Positions 36,007 to 44,859 of a stretch of 53,152 nucleotides of DNA are shown here, in pieces. The position numbers and the translations under genes are program-made. The DNA is from Carboxylicivirga caseinilyticus (GTDB lineage: Bacteria; Bacteroidota; Bacteroidia; Bacteroidales; Marinilabiliaceae), in contig JAFMVE010000041.1 of NCBI GenBank assembly GCA_025499705.1, positions 1-53,152 of the forward strand, given 5' to 3'. Numbering within the stretch: position 1 is the stretch's first letter; the number at the start of each line of letters is the position of its first letter. The notes under the pieces are model-generated. The model saw only the letters and a program-made list of their open reading frames with translations, had not been told where the DNA came from and did not search any database.

Positions 36007-36996
36007 CTATTTGCTATAGCTAGAGAAATAACGCATAAACTGAACGCGTTCAAACATTTCAGGATTATTCGATTGACTTTGACTCATTCTTCCTTTAAAG
36101 TCATTTAACGATTCATATCCTCTTCTCTCCATCCACTTTTCTGTTTCATCCAGCATCCATCGAATGATTTCCGGTCCTTCTTTATAAACGGATGATACCA
36201 GCTCAACTGCAGAAGCTCCAGCCATAATCATCTTAACAAGAGTTGTATATTCGTGAATACCCGTTGAAGCTATCAGATCACTTTTGACTACAGGAGACAA
36301 AATGGAAATCCAGCGTAACGACATGGCAAAATCCTCAGGATTGGAATAAACCTTACCACTTACAACCTGATCGTTTTCAATATCGAAATCTAAAGAAGTG
36401 AAGCGGTTAAAAAGAATTAAACCATCAGCCTTTTTTGAAAGACAGGCTAAAACATTTCCCATATTGGTAAAGTAAGACCCAAGTTTAATACCTACCGGAA
36501 CCTTAATATAATGTTTAACTTTCTCAACAATCTCGAAATAAATCTTTTCTATTGATTCAGCAGATGCCTCAACGTCATAAGGGAGCTTGAAGATATTCAA
36601 TTCAATCCCATCCACACCTGCTTCTTCAAATTTCTTAGCGTACGATATCCATTCGCTATACGAAGTACAATTAATACTTGCAATAATTGGAATATCAACC
36701 GCTTCTTTTGCCTCGTTAATCAATGAGACATATTTCTCAAGCGTTTCCTGTTTGACCTGGTAATCGTAATAATCGAAAAATTCCAGGTTATTATCATCCA
36801 CGCCCAATTGCTGACCAATGGTTTGTTCTGCTTCGGCTACAATTTCTTCTTCAAAAATTGATTTTAATACAATGGCAGCAGCACCAGCTTCAGCCAGTTT
36901 TTTAATACCACCAATGGTTGAAGCCAAACCAGAGCTACCAATCACAATTGGATTTTTAATGGGTATACCTAAATATGTAGTTGAAAGATTTCTCAT
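36007..36996 (-). CDS. Dihydroorotate dehydrogenase-like flavoprotein
   Basis: A 329-residue FMN-binding TIM-barrel protein of the class 1 dihydroorotate dehydrogenase/PreA type: LGIPIKNPIVIGSSGLAST at the start, INCTSYSEWISYAKKFEEAG, GIKLGSYFTNMG, and the phosphate-binding ASTGIHEYTTLVKMIMAGAS. It is common in Bacteroidota, usually annotated as dihydroorotate dehydrogenase-like, and true orotate synthesis by it is unproven. It starts 4 bases after nfnB. The frame is open to 37050, but the ATG at 36996 (MRNLSTTYLG) is the natural start. Pairing with the PyrK-like NfnA suggests a partner for electron transfer, by inference. Confidence 0.82.
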   Translation of the reverse strand: MRNLSTTYLGIPIKNPIVIGSSGLASTIGGIKKLAEAGAAAIVLKSIFEEEIVAEAEQTIGQQLGVDDNNLEFFDYYDYQVKQETLEKYVSLINEAKEAVDIPIIASINCTSYSEWISYAKKFEEAGVDGIELNIFKLPYDVEASAESIEKIYFEIVEKVKHYIKVPVGIKLGSYFTNMGNVLACLSKKADGLILFNRFTSLDFDIENDQVVSGKVYSNPEDFAMSLRWISILSPVVKSDLIASTGIHEYTTLVKMIMAGASAVELVSSVYKEGPEIIRWMLDETEKWMERRGYESLNDFKGRMSQSQSNNPEMFERVQFMRYFSSYSK

Positions 36997-37000
36997 CTGT

Positions 37001-38485
37001 TTAAGAGTTATGTTTTTCCTGAAGATACTGATGCATAGCAGCGGCTGCATTTCGGCCGTCTCCCATTGCCAGAATTACGGTTGCTCCTCCTCTCACAATA
37101 TCTCCTCCTGCAAACATCTCCGGAATAGAAGATTGAAGTTTTTCTTCATCTACCACAATTGTACCCCATCGTGTCGTTTCTAACTGAGGTAATGAATTTG
37201 GAATCAATGGATTTGGCGATACACCAACACTAACCACCACGGTATCAACATCAATATCATATTCCGATCCTTCCATGGGTACTGGGCGACGTCGACCAGA
37301 AGCATCCGGCTCACCTAATTCCATTTTCTGAACTCTCATCCTGCTGACTTTACCTTTTTCATCAGCAAAGTATTCAACAGGGTTAGTCAGAGTCATAAAT
37401 TCGATTCCTTCCTCCTGTGCATGCTTAATTTCCTCAACACGTGCTGGCATCTCTTCCATCGAACGTCGATAGATAATCATAGCCCTATCTGCACCCAGCC
37501 TTTTAGCTGTTCGAACCGAATCCATGGCAGTATTTCCACCACCGATAACAGCAACATTTTTACCACTTAAGATGGGCGTATCCGTATCAGGACTGGCAGC
37601 GTGCATCAGATTTATACGGGTCAGGTATTCGTTTGAACTCAAAACACCAATATAGTTCTCACCCGGTATATTCATAAAACGAGGCAAACCTGCTCCACTT
37701 GCCGTAAAGAAACCTTCGAAACCCTCTTCCTTCAGATCCTCGATGGTTGCAGTTCGACCAACAATGAAGTTGTTTTCAAACTTAACACCCATCTTACGAA
37801 GAATGTCAATTTCAACATCCACAATGTTATTAGGCAAACGAAATTCAGGAATACCGTATTTTAATACACCGCCTATCTCATGCAAAGCCTCAAAAACAGT
37901 AACATCATATCCTTGTTTAGCCATATCGCCTGCGAACGTTAGTCCGGCAGGTCCGCTTCCTATTACGGCTACTTTAATGCCATTACTTTTAGCTACTTCA
38001 GGAACCGACATCTGATTGGTTTCGCGCTCGTAATCGGCAGCAAAACGCTCAAGATATCCAATTGCAACTGGTTCCTTCTTCAGTTTAACGGTATAAAAAC
38101 ATTTTGATTCGCACTGTTTCTCCTGTGGACAGACACGACCACATACAGCCGGCAAAGCACTGGTTTCTTTTAGCACTTTAGCTGCTTCCAGAAACTCGCC
38201 CTTTTCAATTCGCTTTATAAACTTTGGAATATTTATTTCTACAGGACAACCCGTTATACAAGTCGGGTCCGGACAATCCAGACAACGGCGTGCTTCACCA
38301 AGTGCTTCCTCCTGTGTTAATCCTTTATTTACTTCAATATTTGAGAGAATTCGTTCTTTTGGATCAACCTCGCCCATATGAATCCTTTCCAATGCGGTCC
38401 GTTCCTTATTTTTCATCAAACCGCGTATATCAACCCTCCAGGACTGCTCTCTTTCTTCTTTTAAAAATTCTTTGCTAACAGCCAT
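37001..38485 (-). CDS. nfnB: NADH-dependent ferredoxin:NADP+ oxidoreductase, large subunit
   Basis: Large (GltD-like) subunit of the electron-bifurcating transhydrogenase Nfn, or of the related SudAB sulfide dehydrogenase. The 494-residue protein starts with two four-Cys groups for [4Fe-4S] clusters: CLDCPDPTCITGCP and CGRVCPQEKQCESKC; then FAD-binding AVIGSGPAGLTFAGDMA and VTVFEALHEIGGVLKYGIP, and NAD(P)-binding VAVIGGGNTAMDSVRTAKR. It begins one base before nfnA ends, so translation is coupled. A glutamate synthase small subunit is unlikely because no gltB is nearby and the partner is PyrK-like. Confidence 0.86.
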   Translation of the reverse strand: MAVSKEFLKEEREQSWRVDIRGLMKNKERTALERIHMGEVDPKERILSNIEVNKGLTQEEALGEARRCLDCPDPTCITGCPVEINIPKFIKRIEKGEFLEAAKVLKETSALPAVCGRVCPQEKQCESKCFYTVKLKKEPVAIGYLERFAADYERETNQMSVPEVAKSNGIKVAVIGSGPAGLTFAGDMAKQGYDVTVFEALHEIGGVLKYGIPEFRLPNNIVDVEIDILRKMGVKFENNFIVGRTATIEDLKEEGFEGFFTASGAGLPRFMNIPGENYIGVLSSNEYLTRINLMHAASPDTDTPILSGKNVAVIGGGNTAMDSVRTAKRLGADRAMIIYRRSMEEMPARVEEIKHAQEEGIEFMTLTNPVEYFADEKGKVSRMRVQKMELGEPDASGRRRPVPMEGSEYDIDVDTVVVSVGVSPNPLIPNSLPQLETTRWGTIVVDEEKLQSSIPEMFAGGDIVRGGATVILAMGDGRNAAAAMHQYLQEKHNS

Positions 38486-38486
38486 C

Positions 38487-39320
38487 TTATTGTTTATCTT
38501 TTGAATGAAGGTAATTTTGTTCTGCTTCTTTTTCTATTTCCTTGTATCCGTTTAAACGAAGCAACATCTCATCAAAATCCACCTGATGTGCATCAAACTC
38601 CGGACCATCAACACAAACAAACTTTGTTTTACCTCCAACCGTAATCCGGCAAGCCCCGCACATTCCGGTTCCATCAACCATGATAGTATTTAAACTCGCA
38701 TAAGTAGGAACTTCATATTTTTTAGTAGTTAATGAAGCAAACTTCATCATGATAGCCGGACCAATCACAACAGACAAATCCACTTTTTCGCGCTGAAGCA
38801 CTTTCTCCATTGCTTCGGTTACCAAACCCTTCTCACCGTAAGATCCATCGTCGGTTGTAATAATCAACTCATCAGAGTATTCTCTGATCTGATCTTCCAG
38901 AATGATAAGATCCTTGGTACGGGCAGCAATAACAGTAACCACCTTATTACCTGCTTTTTTCAAGGCTTCAACAATTGGTAACAAAGGAGCTACTCCAACA
39001 CCGCCACCGCAGGCCAGTACCGTTCCAAAATTCTCAATATGCGTTGCCTGTCCTAATGGTCCAACCAGGTCAGTTACTTCATCACCAACATTTAAATCAG
39101 CCAGGCGTCGTGATGAAACACCCACACGTTGTACCACAAGAGTGATGGTACCTTTTTCGGGATTGGCTGATGCTATGGTTAAAGGAATTCTCTCCCCTTT
39201 TTCACCCACTTTAACAATTACAAAATGTCCGGCTCTACGGGCTTTTGCAATTCGAGGAGCTTCAATTTCCAAACGCACAACGTTTTCAGAAAAAAACTCC
39301 TTCTCAACTATTTTATTCAT
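38487..39320 (-). CDS. nfnA: NADH-dependent ferredoxin:NADP+ oxidoreductase, small subunit
   Basis: PyrK-like FAD/[2Fe-2S] subunit that exchanges electrons between NADH, NADPH and ferredoxin with NfnB. The 277-residue protein has a flavin-reductase fold (ERIPLTIASANPEKGTI), an NAD-binding GGGVGVAPLLPIVEAL, and a C-terminal cluster site DGTGMCGACRI to FVC: an Asp then three Cys (D-x4-C-x2-C-x11-C), the Asp replacing the first Cys of PyrK, as known for NfnA. The frame is open to 39329 by TTG; ATG at 39320 is preferred. First gene of an operon with nfnB and a dihydroorotate-dehydrogenase-like gene. Confidence 0.86.
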   Translation of the reverse strand: MNKIVEKEFFSENVVRLEIEAPRIAKARRAGHFVIVKVGEKGERIPLTIASANPEKGTITLVVQRVGVSSRRLADLNVGDEVTDLVGPLGQATHIENFGTVLACGGGVGVAPLLPIVEALKKAGNKVVTVIAARTKDLIILEDQIREYSDELIITTDDGSYGEKGLVTEAMEKVLQREKVDLSVVIGPAIMMKFASLTTKKYEVPTYASLNTIMVDGTGMCGACRITVGGKTKFVCVDGPEFDAHQVDFDEMLLRLNGYKEIEKEAEQNYLHSKDKQ

Positions 39321-39412
39321 ATCGAACAATTAATCAATTTATTGCACTAGGCAACGGATGATAGAATTATCGCAGTTTATAATATATGATTCAGGTATCA
39401 CATTCCTAAGGT

Positions 39413-39420
39413 CAAAAGTA
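39413..39420 (-). promoter_or_regulatory. Candidate -7 element for nfnA
   Basis: The minus strand reads TACTTTTG (TAnnTTTG) 93 bases before the chosen ATG. No -33 TTG at the right spacing, so it is weak. Confidence 0.3.
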
Positions 39421-39583
39421 AACTATGATATTCAGATTATGCATGATAAAATTTAAGAAATCATAATTTACAATCAATCTAAATAGAATCCAAATCTGCA
39501 AAAATATTACACTCCAAGCAAGATATTCTTCGACTATAGATGAATAAAGTTTAAATTTATATGATCACAAAAACAGACTCAAA

Positions 39584-40291
39584 ATGAACATTGAAGCTTT
39601 TTTTAAAATTACTTATGGATTATATATTATTTCGGCAAAAGCCAATGAAAAATCAAATGGCTATGTTGCCAATACTGTCTTTCAGGTAACTGCCGAACCT
39701 CCGCAAATTGCGATCAGCTGTAATAAAGACAATCTTACCTGTGAACTTATTGAGCAGTCGGAATATTTCTCAATCTCAATACTTAAGCAAAGTGCCAAAG
39801 CCGAAACCATTGGTTTATTTGGCTATCAAAGCGGAAAAGACACGGATAAATTTCAACAAATTGAATATGGTACAAGCCTGAGTGGAACACCCGTTGTAAC
39901 TGAAGATTCTATTGCCTGGTTTGATTGTAAAGTAGCTCAAAAGGTTGATGTGGGAACTCATATTATTTTCATTGGTGAGATTATTGAAAACAAATTGCTT
40001 GATGAAGAGGCTGATCCATTAACCTACGCCTATTATCGTGAAGTTAAAAAAGGTGTTGCACCTAAAAATGCTCCTACTTACATCGATAAATCAAAGATTA
40101 AGGTTAAAGAAGAATCATCTGCTCCATCCTCGTCTCAGAAATATAAATGTCTGGCATGCGGATATATTTATGACCCCGAAGAAGGAGATGAAGAAAATGG
40201 TATTCCTCCAGGCACTTCGTTCGAAGATTTACCGGATGATTGGACCTGTCCTACTTGTGGATCACCCAAATCGATGTTTGACCCGATTTAA
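39584..40291 (+). CDS. Flavin reductase-rubredoxin fusion (high-molecular-weight rubredoxin type)
   Basis: A 235-residue two-domain redox protein. Residues 1 to about 155 form a split-barrel flavin-reductase domain (FMN-binding; [31 protein letters not shown]); a Ser/Lys linker leads to a rubredoxin (about 183-235) with [14 protein letters not shown] and [13 protein letters not shown], the two C-x2-C pairs that hold one iron. In clostridial relatives such Hrb proteins pass NAD(P)H electrons to flavodiiron proteins or oxygen and peroxide reductases. Here rubrerythrin follows 191 bases later, the natural acceptor. No flavodiiron gene is seen. No signal peptide, so cytoplasmic. Confidence 0.86.
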   Translation: MNIEAFFKITYGLYIISAKANEKSNGYVANTVFQVTAEPPQIAISCNKDNLTCELIEQSEYFSISILKQSAKAETIGLFGYQSGKDTDKFQQIEYGTSLSGTPVVTEDSIAWFDCKVAQKVDVGTHIIFIGEIIENKLLDEEADPLTYAYYREVKKGVAPKNAPTYIDKSKIKVKEESSAPSSSQKYKCLACGYIYDPEEGDEENGIPPGTSFEDLPDDWTCPTCGSPKSMFDPI

Positions 40292-40482
40292 CTATACAAT
40301 AATATACTGATTATTAAATCGCTCTTTCTTTATGATTTTGCAAATATCCATCATTAGTCATTGTAATTAAGTGTTTGGAAAAAATCTAAATAAGGAAATG
40401 AGCTTATATATATATTAAAAATAAAAAAATAAAGAATTAATATTGTTGTTCGACCCAGATTAAAATCAAAAATGAACATATT

Positions 40483-41058
40483 ATGACAACTTTAAAAGGA
40501 TCAAAAACAGAACAAAATCTGTTGAAAGCTTTTGCAGGTGAGTCGCAGGCTCGTATGCGTTATAACTATTTTGCCAAGCAGGCTCAAAAAGAAGGTTTGG
40601 AGCAGATTGCTTCTATTTTTATGGAAACAGCAGATCAGGAAAAAGAACACGCCAAACGATTCTTTAAATTCCTGGAAGGTGGAATGGTTGAAATCACAGC
40701 TTCTTATCCAGCCGGTGTAATTGGCGATACAAAAGCTAACCTGGAAGCTGCTGCCAACGGTGAAAACGAAGAATGGACTGAATTATATCCTGAATTTGCC
40801 AGAATAGCTGAAGAAGAAGGTTTTAAAGAAGTAGCTGTTGCTTTTAAAATGATTGCCAAAGTTGAAGCGCATCACGAAGCAAGATATCGTAAGTTGTTCG
40901 ACAATTTAATGGATGGTAAAGTTTTTGAGAGAGACGGAAAAGTTACCTGGATGTGTCGCAATTGTGGCTTCATTCATGAAGGAGCAAAAGCACCTAAGAA
41001 TTGCCCGGCATGTTTGCACCCACAATCTTATTTCGAAATTAACAAAACCAATTACTAG
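40483..41058 (+). CDS. rbr: Rubrerythrin
   Basis: Non-haem diiron peroxidase that reduces hydrogen peroxide using rubredoxin electrons, protecting anaerobes. The 191-residue protein has an N-terminal four-helix diiron domain with the E-x-x-H ligands ([52 protein letters not shown]) and a C-terminal rubredoxin-type iron site [10 protein letters not shown] and CPACLHPQ. Length matches classical rubrerythrin. It follows the flavin reductase-rubredoxin gene, so the two form a likely electron chain. A strong hairpin terminator follows. Confidence 0.94.
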   Translation: MTTLKGSKTEQNLLKAFAGESQARMRYNYFAKQAQKEGLEQIASIFMETADQEKEHAKRFFKFLEGGMVEITASYPAGVIGDTKANLEAAANGENEEWTELYPEFARIAEEEGFKEVAVAFKMIAKVEAHHEARYRKLFDNLMDGKVFERDGKVTWMCRNCGFIHEGAKAPKNCPACLHPQSYFEINKTNY

Positions 41059-41081
41059 ACCGCAAGATAAGTAATTGTACA

Positions 41082-41147
41082 AACCATCTCATCGGTTGTT
41101 CTTGAATTGAGAAACGTCAGACAGCAATCGTGAGATGGTTATTTTTT
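41082..41147 (+). terminator. Terminator after rubrerythrin
   Basis: AACCATCTCA (41082-41091) pairs with TGAGATGGTT (41131-41140); inside it CGGTTG and CAATCG continue the stem with one G-U pair. ATTTTTT follows. The loop is long (about 25 bases). Confidence 0.7.
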
Positions 41148-41151
41148 GCTC

Positions 41152-41418
41152 TTAATCCTTACCTTTCTTTCCCAGTACGATTTTCAGTATCAGAATTAAT
41201 GCAGCCGGAATAATTGCTATTGAATTAGCTATGATAATTGGCATCTCCTTCAGCAAAACACCATAAATAAGCCAAAACACTATTCCAATGGTATTTGCCA
41301 GGTACATCAGCAACGATATACTATGCACATCACGGGTTTTAATAATACGTATTGCTTGCGGAAACATGGCAGACGTAGTGAGTACTGCAGCAACAGACCC
41401 CATTAAGGTTACTATCAT
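41152..41418 (-). CDS. SemiSWEET sugar transporter
   Basis: An 88-residue, three-helix MtN3/PQ-loop protein: TTSAMFPQAIRIIKTRDVHSI carries the Pro-Gln motif, followed by LANTIGIVFWLIYGVL and IIIANSIAIIPAALILILKI. SemiSWEETs work as dimers in the inner membrane and move sugars such as sucrose or glucose down their gradient. It starts 2 bases after the HAD gene stop, so the two are co-transcribed with the serine hydrolase upstream; a sugar role for the operon is only inferred. Confidence 0.83.
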   Translation of the reverse strand: MIVTLMGSVAAVLTTSAMFPQAIRIIKTRDVHSISLLMYLANTIGIVFWLIYGVLLKEMPIIIANSIAIIPAALILILKIVLGKKGKD

Positions 41419-41420
41419 AC

Positions 41421-42119
41421 TTAATAATTAAATATCTTTAATACATCCTTAACACTCTCAACCTCAATCACACGATCTGATTTCACATGATTCTCAACCA
41501 TCTCATGTTGCCAGGTTGTATGAAAAGGAACATGAATTCCGTATCCACCAATTTCTTCAACGGGCAATACATCTGATTTCATAGAGTTCCCAACCATTAA
41601 AAACTCAGAAGGTTTACAATCAAGGTGTCTGATTAATTTCAAATAGGCTTCAGGATGCTTATCACTCATTATTTCAATATGATGAAAATACTTTATCAAG
41701 CCTGATTTTGACAACTTTCGTTCCTGATCGAGCAGATCTCCTTTGGTTGCAACTATCAAACGGTATTTTTGAGACAGGGTTTGCAATACGTCTTCTATAC
41801 CATCCAGTAATTTCACCGGTTTATTCAACATATTCTTACCAATAGCTAAAATTTGATTGGTTTGATCAGCAGTTATCTGATTGTTAGTTATTAAACTTCC
41901 TGTTTCGATCAAAGAAAGAATAAAAGCCTTGATTCCATAGCCATACAAAGGCATATTTGCCAGTTCAACCTGGTATAACTCATGCATTATCTCCTCTTCC
42001 GACATGTAATCTGACAGAATCATGGCGAATTGATGCTCTGCCTCTCTGAAAAATGTTTCATTCTCCCACAGTGTATCATCTGCATCAAAACCAATTACTT
42101 TAATTGTACTTACCTCCAT
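41421..42119 (-). CDS. HAD-superfamily hydrolase
   Basis: A 232-residue haloacid-dehalogenase-fold phosphatase with motif I GFDADDTLWENE (the DxDxT nucleophile), motif II VATKGD, motif III Lys in MSDKHPEAY and motif IV VGNSMKSDVLP. A helical cap lies between motifs I and II, so it is a small C1-cap enzyme of the YjjG/phosphoglycolate type. Substrate unknown. The frame is open to 42125 by GTG; ATG at 42119 is the better start. It lies between a serine hydrolase (21 bases) and the SemiSWEET gene (2 bases). Confidence 0.86.
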   Translation of the reverse strand: MEVSTIKVIGFDADDTLWENETFFREAEHQFAMILSDYMSEEEIMHELYQVELANMPLYGYGIKAFILSLIETGSLITNNQITADQTNQILAIGKNMLNKPVKLLDGIEDVLQTLSQKYRLIVATKGDLLDQERKLSKSGLIKYFHHIEIMSDKHPEAYLKLIRHLDCKPSEFLMVGNSMKSDVLPVEEIGGYGIHVPFHTTWQHEMVENHVKSDRVIEVESVKDVLKIFNY

Positions 42120-42140
42120 GCCCACAAAAGTACGAAAGAA

Positions 42141-43469
42141 TTACTCCCTCTGATACTCGAATGTCATTCCATTTTGTTTGAGTTGAAATTTTCCGGATAC
42201 AATCTGATCTTTCTCCAAAGGGAAAATTAATTGAATACCTGCCGGATCAAACTTAAAAACTCCTTTTTCATAGGCTGTTAGAGGAAAAGGTGATTGTCCG
42301 GTTGCCTGTGCTGTTAATTTACCATCGCTAAATGCAATCCATATTTTCAAAGGCATTTGTGATGATGAATAGGTTCCTTCCAGACTTTTTAAAACGCCTT
42401 CTTCCAATTCCACTTTTTTAGCACTAAAATCAGGCAATTCATAATCTCGGTCAAACATTTCGCTTAAACAGGCAATTAAAATATCATTAAGATTATAATT
42501 AAACCCATTACCGGTTACCGCCTGACTGATGTTTTTATTAATTGATAAATTACTTCTGAATCCATCAATTACACTATTATGTCCGAGTAACGTTTTATCG
42601 TGAAAAGGGAATGAAAAAATGCCATACCCTACTCCATCTTTTATGGTTGTCATTGCCTTAAAACTGTCATCACGGAGGACCTTACCATTGAATAGTTTTT
42701 GAATAAACAAGTTCAAGTCTCTGGGAGTTGAAATAATTGCACCTGCCCCTAATGGAATACTCATATCGGTTTCACTCTCGGGCTGCCAGTTTTCAACGAA
42801 TTTATAAGATTGGGCTTGATTGTCGGAAGTATTTATTTTACCACCTACCTTTGTATGTTTCAAACCCAATTCAACACACAGAATATCAACCAAGCTGCTA
42901 TATGATTCACCCGAAAGATCCTCAAGTATAAATGTGAGAAGCACAAAGTTACTGTTACTGTATTGCATCTTCTCCCCAGGTTCAAAATCGGATCCTTTTG
43001 ATTGAATAATCTGCAATAAATCCTCTCTTGATTTCTCATAAGTCATATACCCCAGATAATCCAAATCATTGGTGAAATTATGAATACCACTTCGATGCCT
43101 CAACAGCTGGCCTATTGTTATTTTTTCAGCATTTTTAATATCCGGAAAAAATTGGTCGAGATGTGTATCCAGGCTTAGCTTGCCTTTTTCTATTTCGCGA
43201 AAAAGTAAAACCGATGTAAACATTTTTGAGATTGATCCAATTCTGAACTTTGTCAGTGAGTCAATCTTTTGACCTTTATTTATATCTGCGTATCCGCAAT
43301 AGCGTTCGTACAAAAGATCATCGCCATCATAAATGGCAACTCCACCCATAAACTTGTTGTTTTGTTCGAGCAAATCAAAATAATCGTCAAGCTTTGAAAA
43401 ATCGTTAGATACCTGTCCTATTACCGGAGATAATAATAGACATAAGAACAAAGAGAAAAGCAGTCTCAT
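42141..43469 (-). CDS. Serine hydrolase, class C beta-lactamase/DD-peptidase fold
   Basis: A 442-residue exported protein: signal peptide (LLFSLFLCLLLSPVIGQ), then the beta-lactamase-related domain with the nucleophile in GSISKMFTSV (S-x-x-K), the second motif YSNSNF (Y-x-N), and LLGHNSVIDGF in the place of the third H/K-x-G motif. The C-terminal 110 residues form a beta-rich extra domain seen in many such proteins. True beta-lactamase activity cannot be read; most family members act on D-amino-acid peptides or esters. It is the first gene of a likely three-gene operon. The upstream 1.5 kb is non-coding and holds the repeat island. Confidence 0.85.
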   Translation of the reverse strand: MRLLFSLFLCLLLSPVIGQVSNDFSKLDDYFDLLEQNNKFMGGVAIYDGDDLLYERYCGYADINKGQKIDSLTKFRIGSISKMFTSVLLFREIEKGKLSLDTHLDQFFPDIKNAEKITIGQLLRHRSGIHNFTNDLDYLGYMTYEKSREDLLQIIQSKGSDFEPGEKMQYSNSNFVLLTFILEDLSGESYSSLVDILCVELGLKHTKVGGKINTSDNQAQSYKFVENWQPESETDMSIPLGAGAIISTPRDLNLFIQKLFNGKVLRDDSFKAMTTIKDGVGYGIFSFPFHDKTLLGHNSVIDGFRSNLSINKNISQAVTGNGFNYNLNDILIACLSEMFDRDYELPDFSAKKVELEEGVLKSLEGTYSSSQMPLKIWIAFSDGKLTAQATGQSPFPLTAYEKGVFKFDPAGIQLIFPLEKDQIVSGKFQLKQNGMTFEYQRE

Positions 43470-43612
43470 ATTTATAAGATTAGTGTTTTACTAAGTTAAT
43501 TAAATAATCTACGAATAGTCAGTAATGTGCTTCAAGAATTTATTGTTTTTGTTTAACGCACAAGGACTTTTCCTTCTTTTATGGAGCAGATACCAGATGA
43601 AAAAAATTAGGA

Positions 43613-43812
43613 TACCGTCGCAATAGAATTATCAGACTAAACAGGCTACTGCGTGCGACGGTTTTACAGCTCACTTATACCGTGGGTTAAAACCCACGGC
43701 TTTTACAGTCAGCCTTTCAGGCTTATTTAATCAACTTTTACCGTTTAACACACCATTAAAATCTGATTCGTGAAATTTGTGTAATTCGTGGTTAAAATCA
43801 TTTGATGATTTA
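43613..43812 (+). repeat. Three-hairpin repeat, copy 1
   Basis: CCGTCGCA (43615-43622) pairs with TGCGACGG (43654-43661); CCGTGGGTT-AA-AACCCACGG (43680-43699) is a 9-bp stem; AGCCT-TTC-AGGCT (43711-43723) a 5-bp stem. A tail with the half-repeats TCGTGAAATTTGTG and TAATTCGTGG ends near 43812. Hairpin 1 to hairpin 2 start is 65 bases and hairpin 2 to hairpin 3 is 31, the same in the other copies. Confidence 0.85.
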
Positions 43813-43891
43813 TGGCTTAAATATTCCAGTAATCAGGCTTATTATGATTGTAAAAGATCTTAGAAAAAATGGAGAGAATAATAGATTTCCA

Positions 43892-44095
43892 TGCCGTCGC
43901 AATAGGATTATCAGACTAAACAGACTACTGCATGCGACGGATTTACAGCTTTCCATTACCGTGGGTTAAAACCCACGGCTCTTACAGTCAGCCTTTCAGG
44001 CTTCTTTAAACTGATTTTATCCTATGAACACACCATTAAAATATAATTCTTGAAATCAGCGTAATTTGTGGTTATGAAATATTTGCTGATTTATC
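43892..44095 (+). repeat. Three-hairpin repeat, copy 2
   Basis: Same order and spacing as copy 1: CCGTCGCA / TGCGACGG (43894-43901, 43933-43940), the CCGTGGGTT hairpin (43959-43978), AGCCTTTCAGGCT (43990-44002), then CACCATTAAAA and the TAATTTGTGG tail. Its interior TTTAAACTGATTTTATCC matches copy 3 better than copy 1. Confidence 0.85.
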
Positions 44096-44213
44096 GATTA
44101 AGTTCATAAGGAATTGGTTGAATTCCATCCTAACTAATTTTAAAATTAACACTTCGCCTTCACACATAGTCATTATCATACCAAAGCAATAATTCTTTTT
44201 AACCCGCTCAAGC

Positions 44214-44640
44214 CGCGGGGGCTTTTACTTCTTCTCTGCAGCAAGAAGAAGTAAACAAGAAGTGCCGCGCTGTCATGAAAATTGCTAAAAATCAATTCTC
44301 TCCGCTAAAATAAAAGAACTCACCCGATAAGAACCTTGTGGCTTTTGGCTGCCAAAAACCTACAGTTTCTAAATCAGGATCAAACAACTTTTCTTTTTTA
44401 ACGCTCCATTCTTTGATTTTCTAAACGCATTTTCCTGAAGGCGCATTCCGGTAAACCAAAGGATAAATGGTAAAAATTGCTGATTTGAGGTGCGGTGGGT
44501 GTCCACGAATGGAGCGGGCTTTTTGAAATGAGGCCCTTGTTCGGTAAGGCTTGTGGGATAACCATTTCAAAAAGGCATCATTCGTGGTGAATTTTCTTTG
44601 TTACTTTCTTTGTTTGGCAGACAAAGAAAGTAGTGTATAG
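44214..44640 (+). repeat. Second hairpin-rich element
   Basis: TTTACTTCTTCT / AGAAGAAGTAAA (44224-44235, 44244-44255) is a perfect 12-bp stem. A nested structure follows: CCACGAATG / CATTCGTGG (44503-44511, 44579-44587) encloses TTTTTGAAATG / CATTTCAAAAA (44520-44530, 44563-44573). ACTTTCTTTGT / ACAAAGAAAGT (44603-44613, 44621-44631) is a perfect 11-bp stem. No open reading frame fits. Probably a dispersed repeat or a non-coding RNA; copies elsewhere cannot be checked here. Confidence 0.6.
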
Positions 44641-44655
44641 AATTATAAGATATTA

Positions 44656-44859
44656 AACTGTTGCAATAGGATTAGCCAGATAAACAGGCTACTGCGTGCG
44701 ACGGATTTACAACTCTCTAATACCGTGGGTTAAAACCCACGGCTTTTACAGTCAGCCTTTCAGGCTTATTTAAACTGATTTTATCCTATGAAAACACCAT
44801 TAAAATCTAATTCGTGAAATTTGTGTAATTCGTGGTTAAAATCATTTGCTTATTTTATC
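44656..44859 (+). repeat. Three-hairpin repeat, copy 3
   Basis: First hairpin is damaged: the left arm reads CTGTTGCA (44658-44665) against TGCGACGG (44697-44704), two mismatches. The CCGTGGGTT hairpin (44723-44742) and AGCCTTTCAGGCT (44754-44766) are intact, with the same 65- and 31-base spacings. The tail repeats TCGTGAAATTTGTG and TAATTCGTGG as in copy 1. Confidence 0.85.

Noticed and set aside
37001-38485. Glutamate synthase small subunit (gltD)
   Set aside because: No large subunit is nearby, and the partner gene is PyrK-like, as in Nfn.
43613-44859. CRISPR array
   Set aside because: Repeats are about 200 bases long, three in number, and irregularly spaced, with no cas genes.
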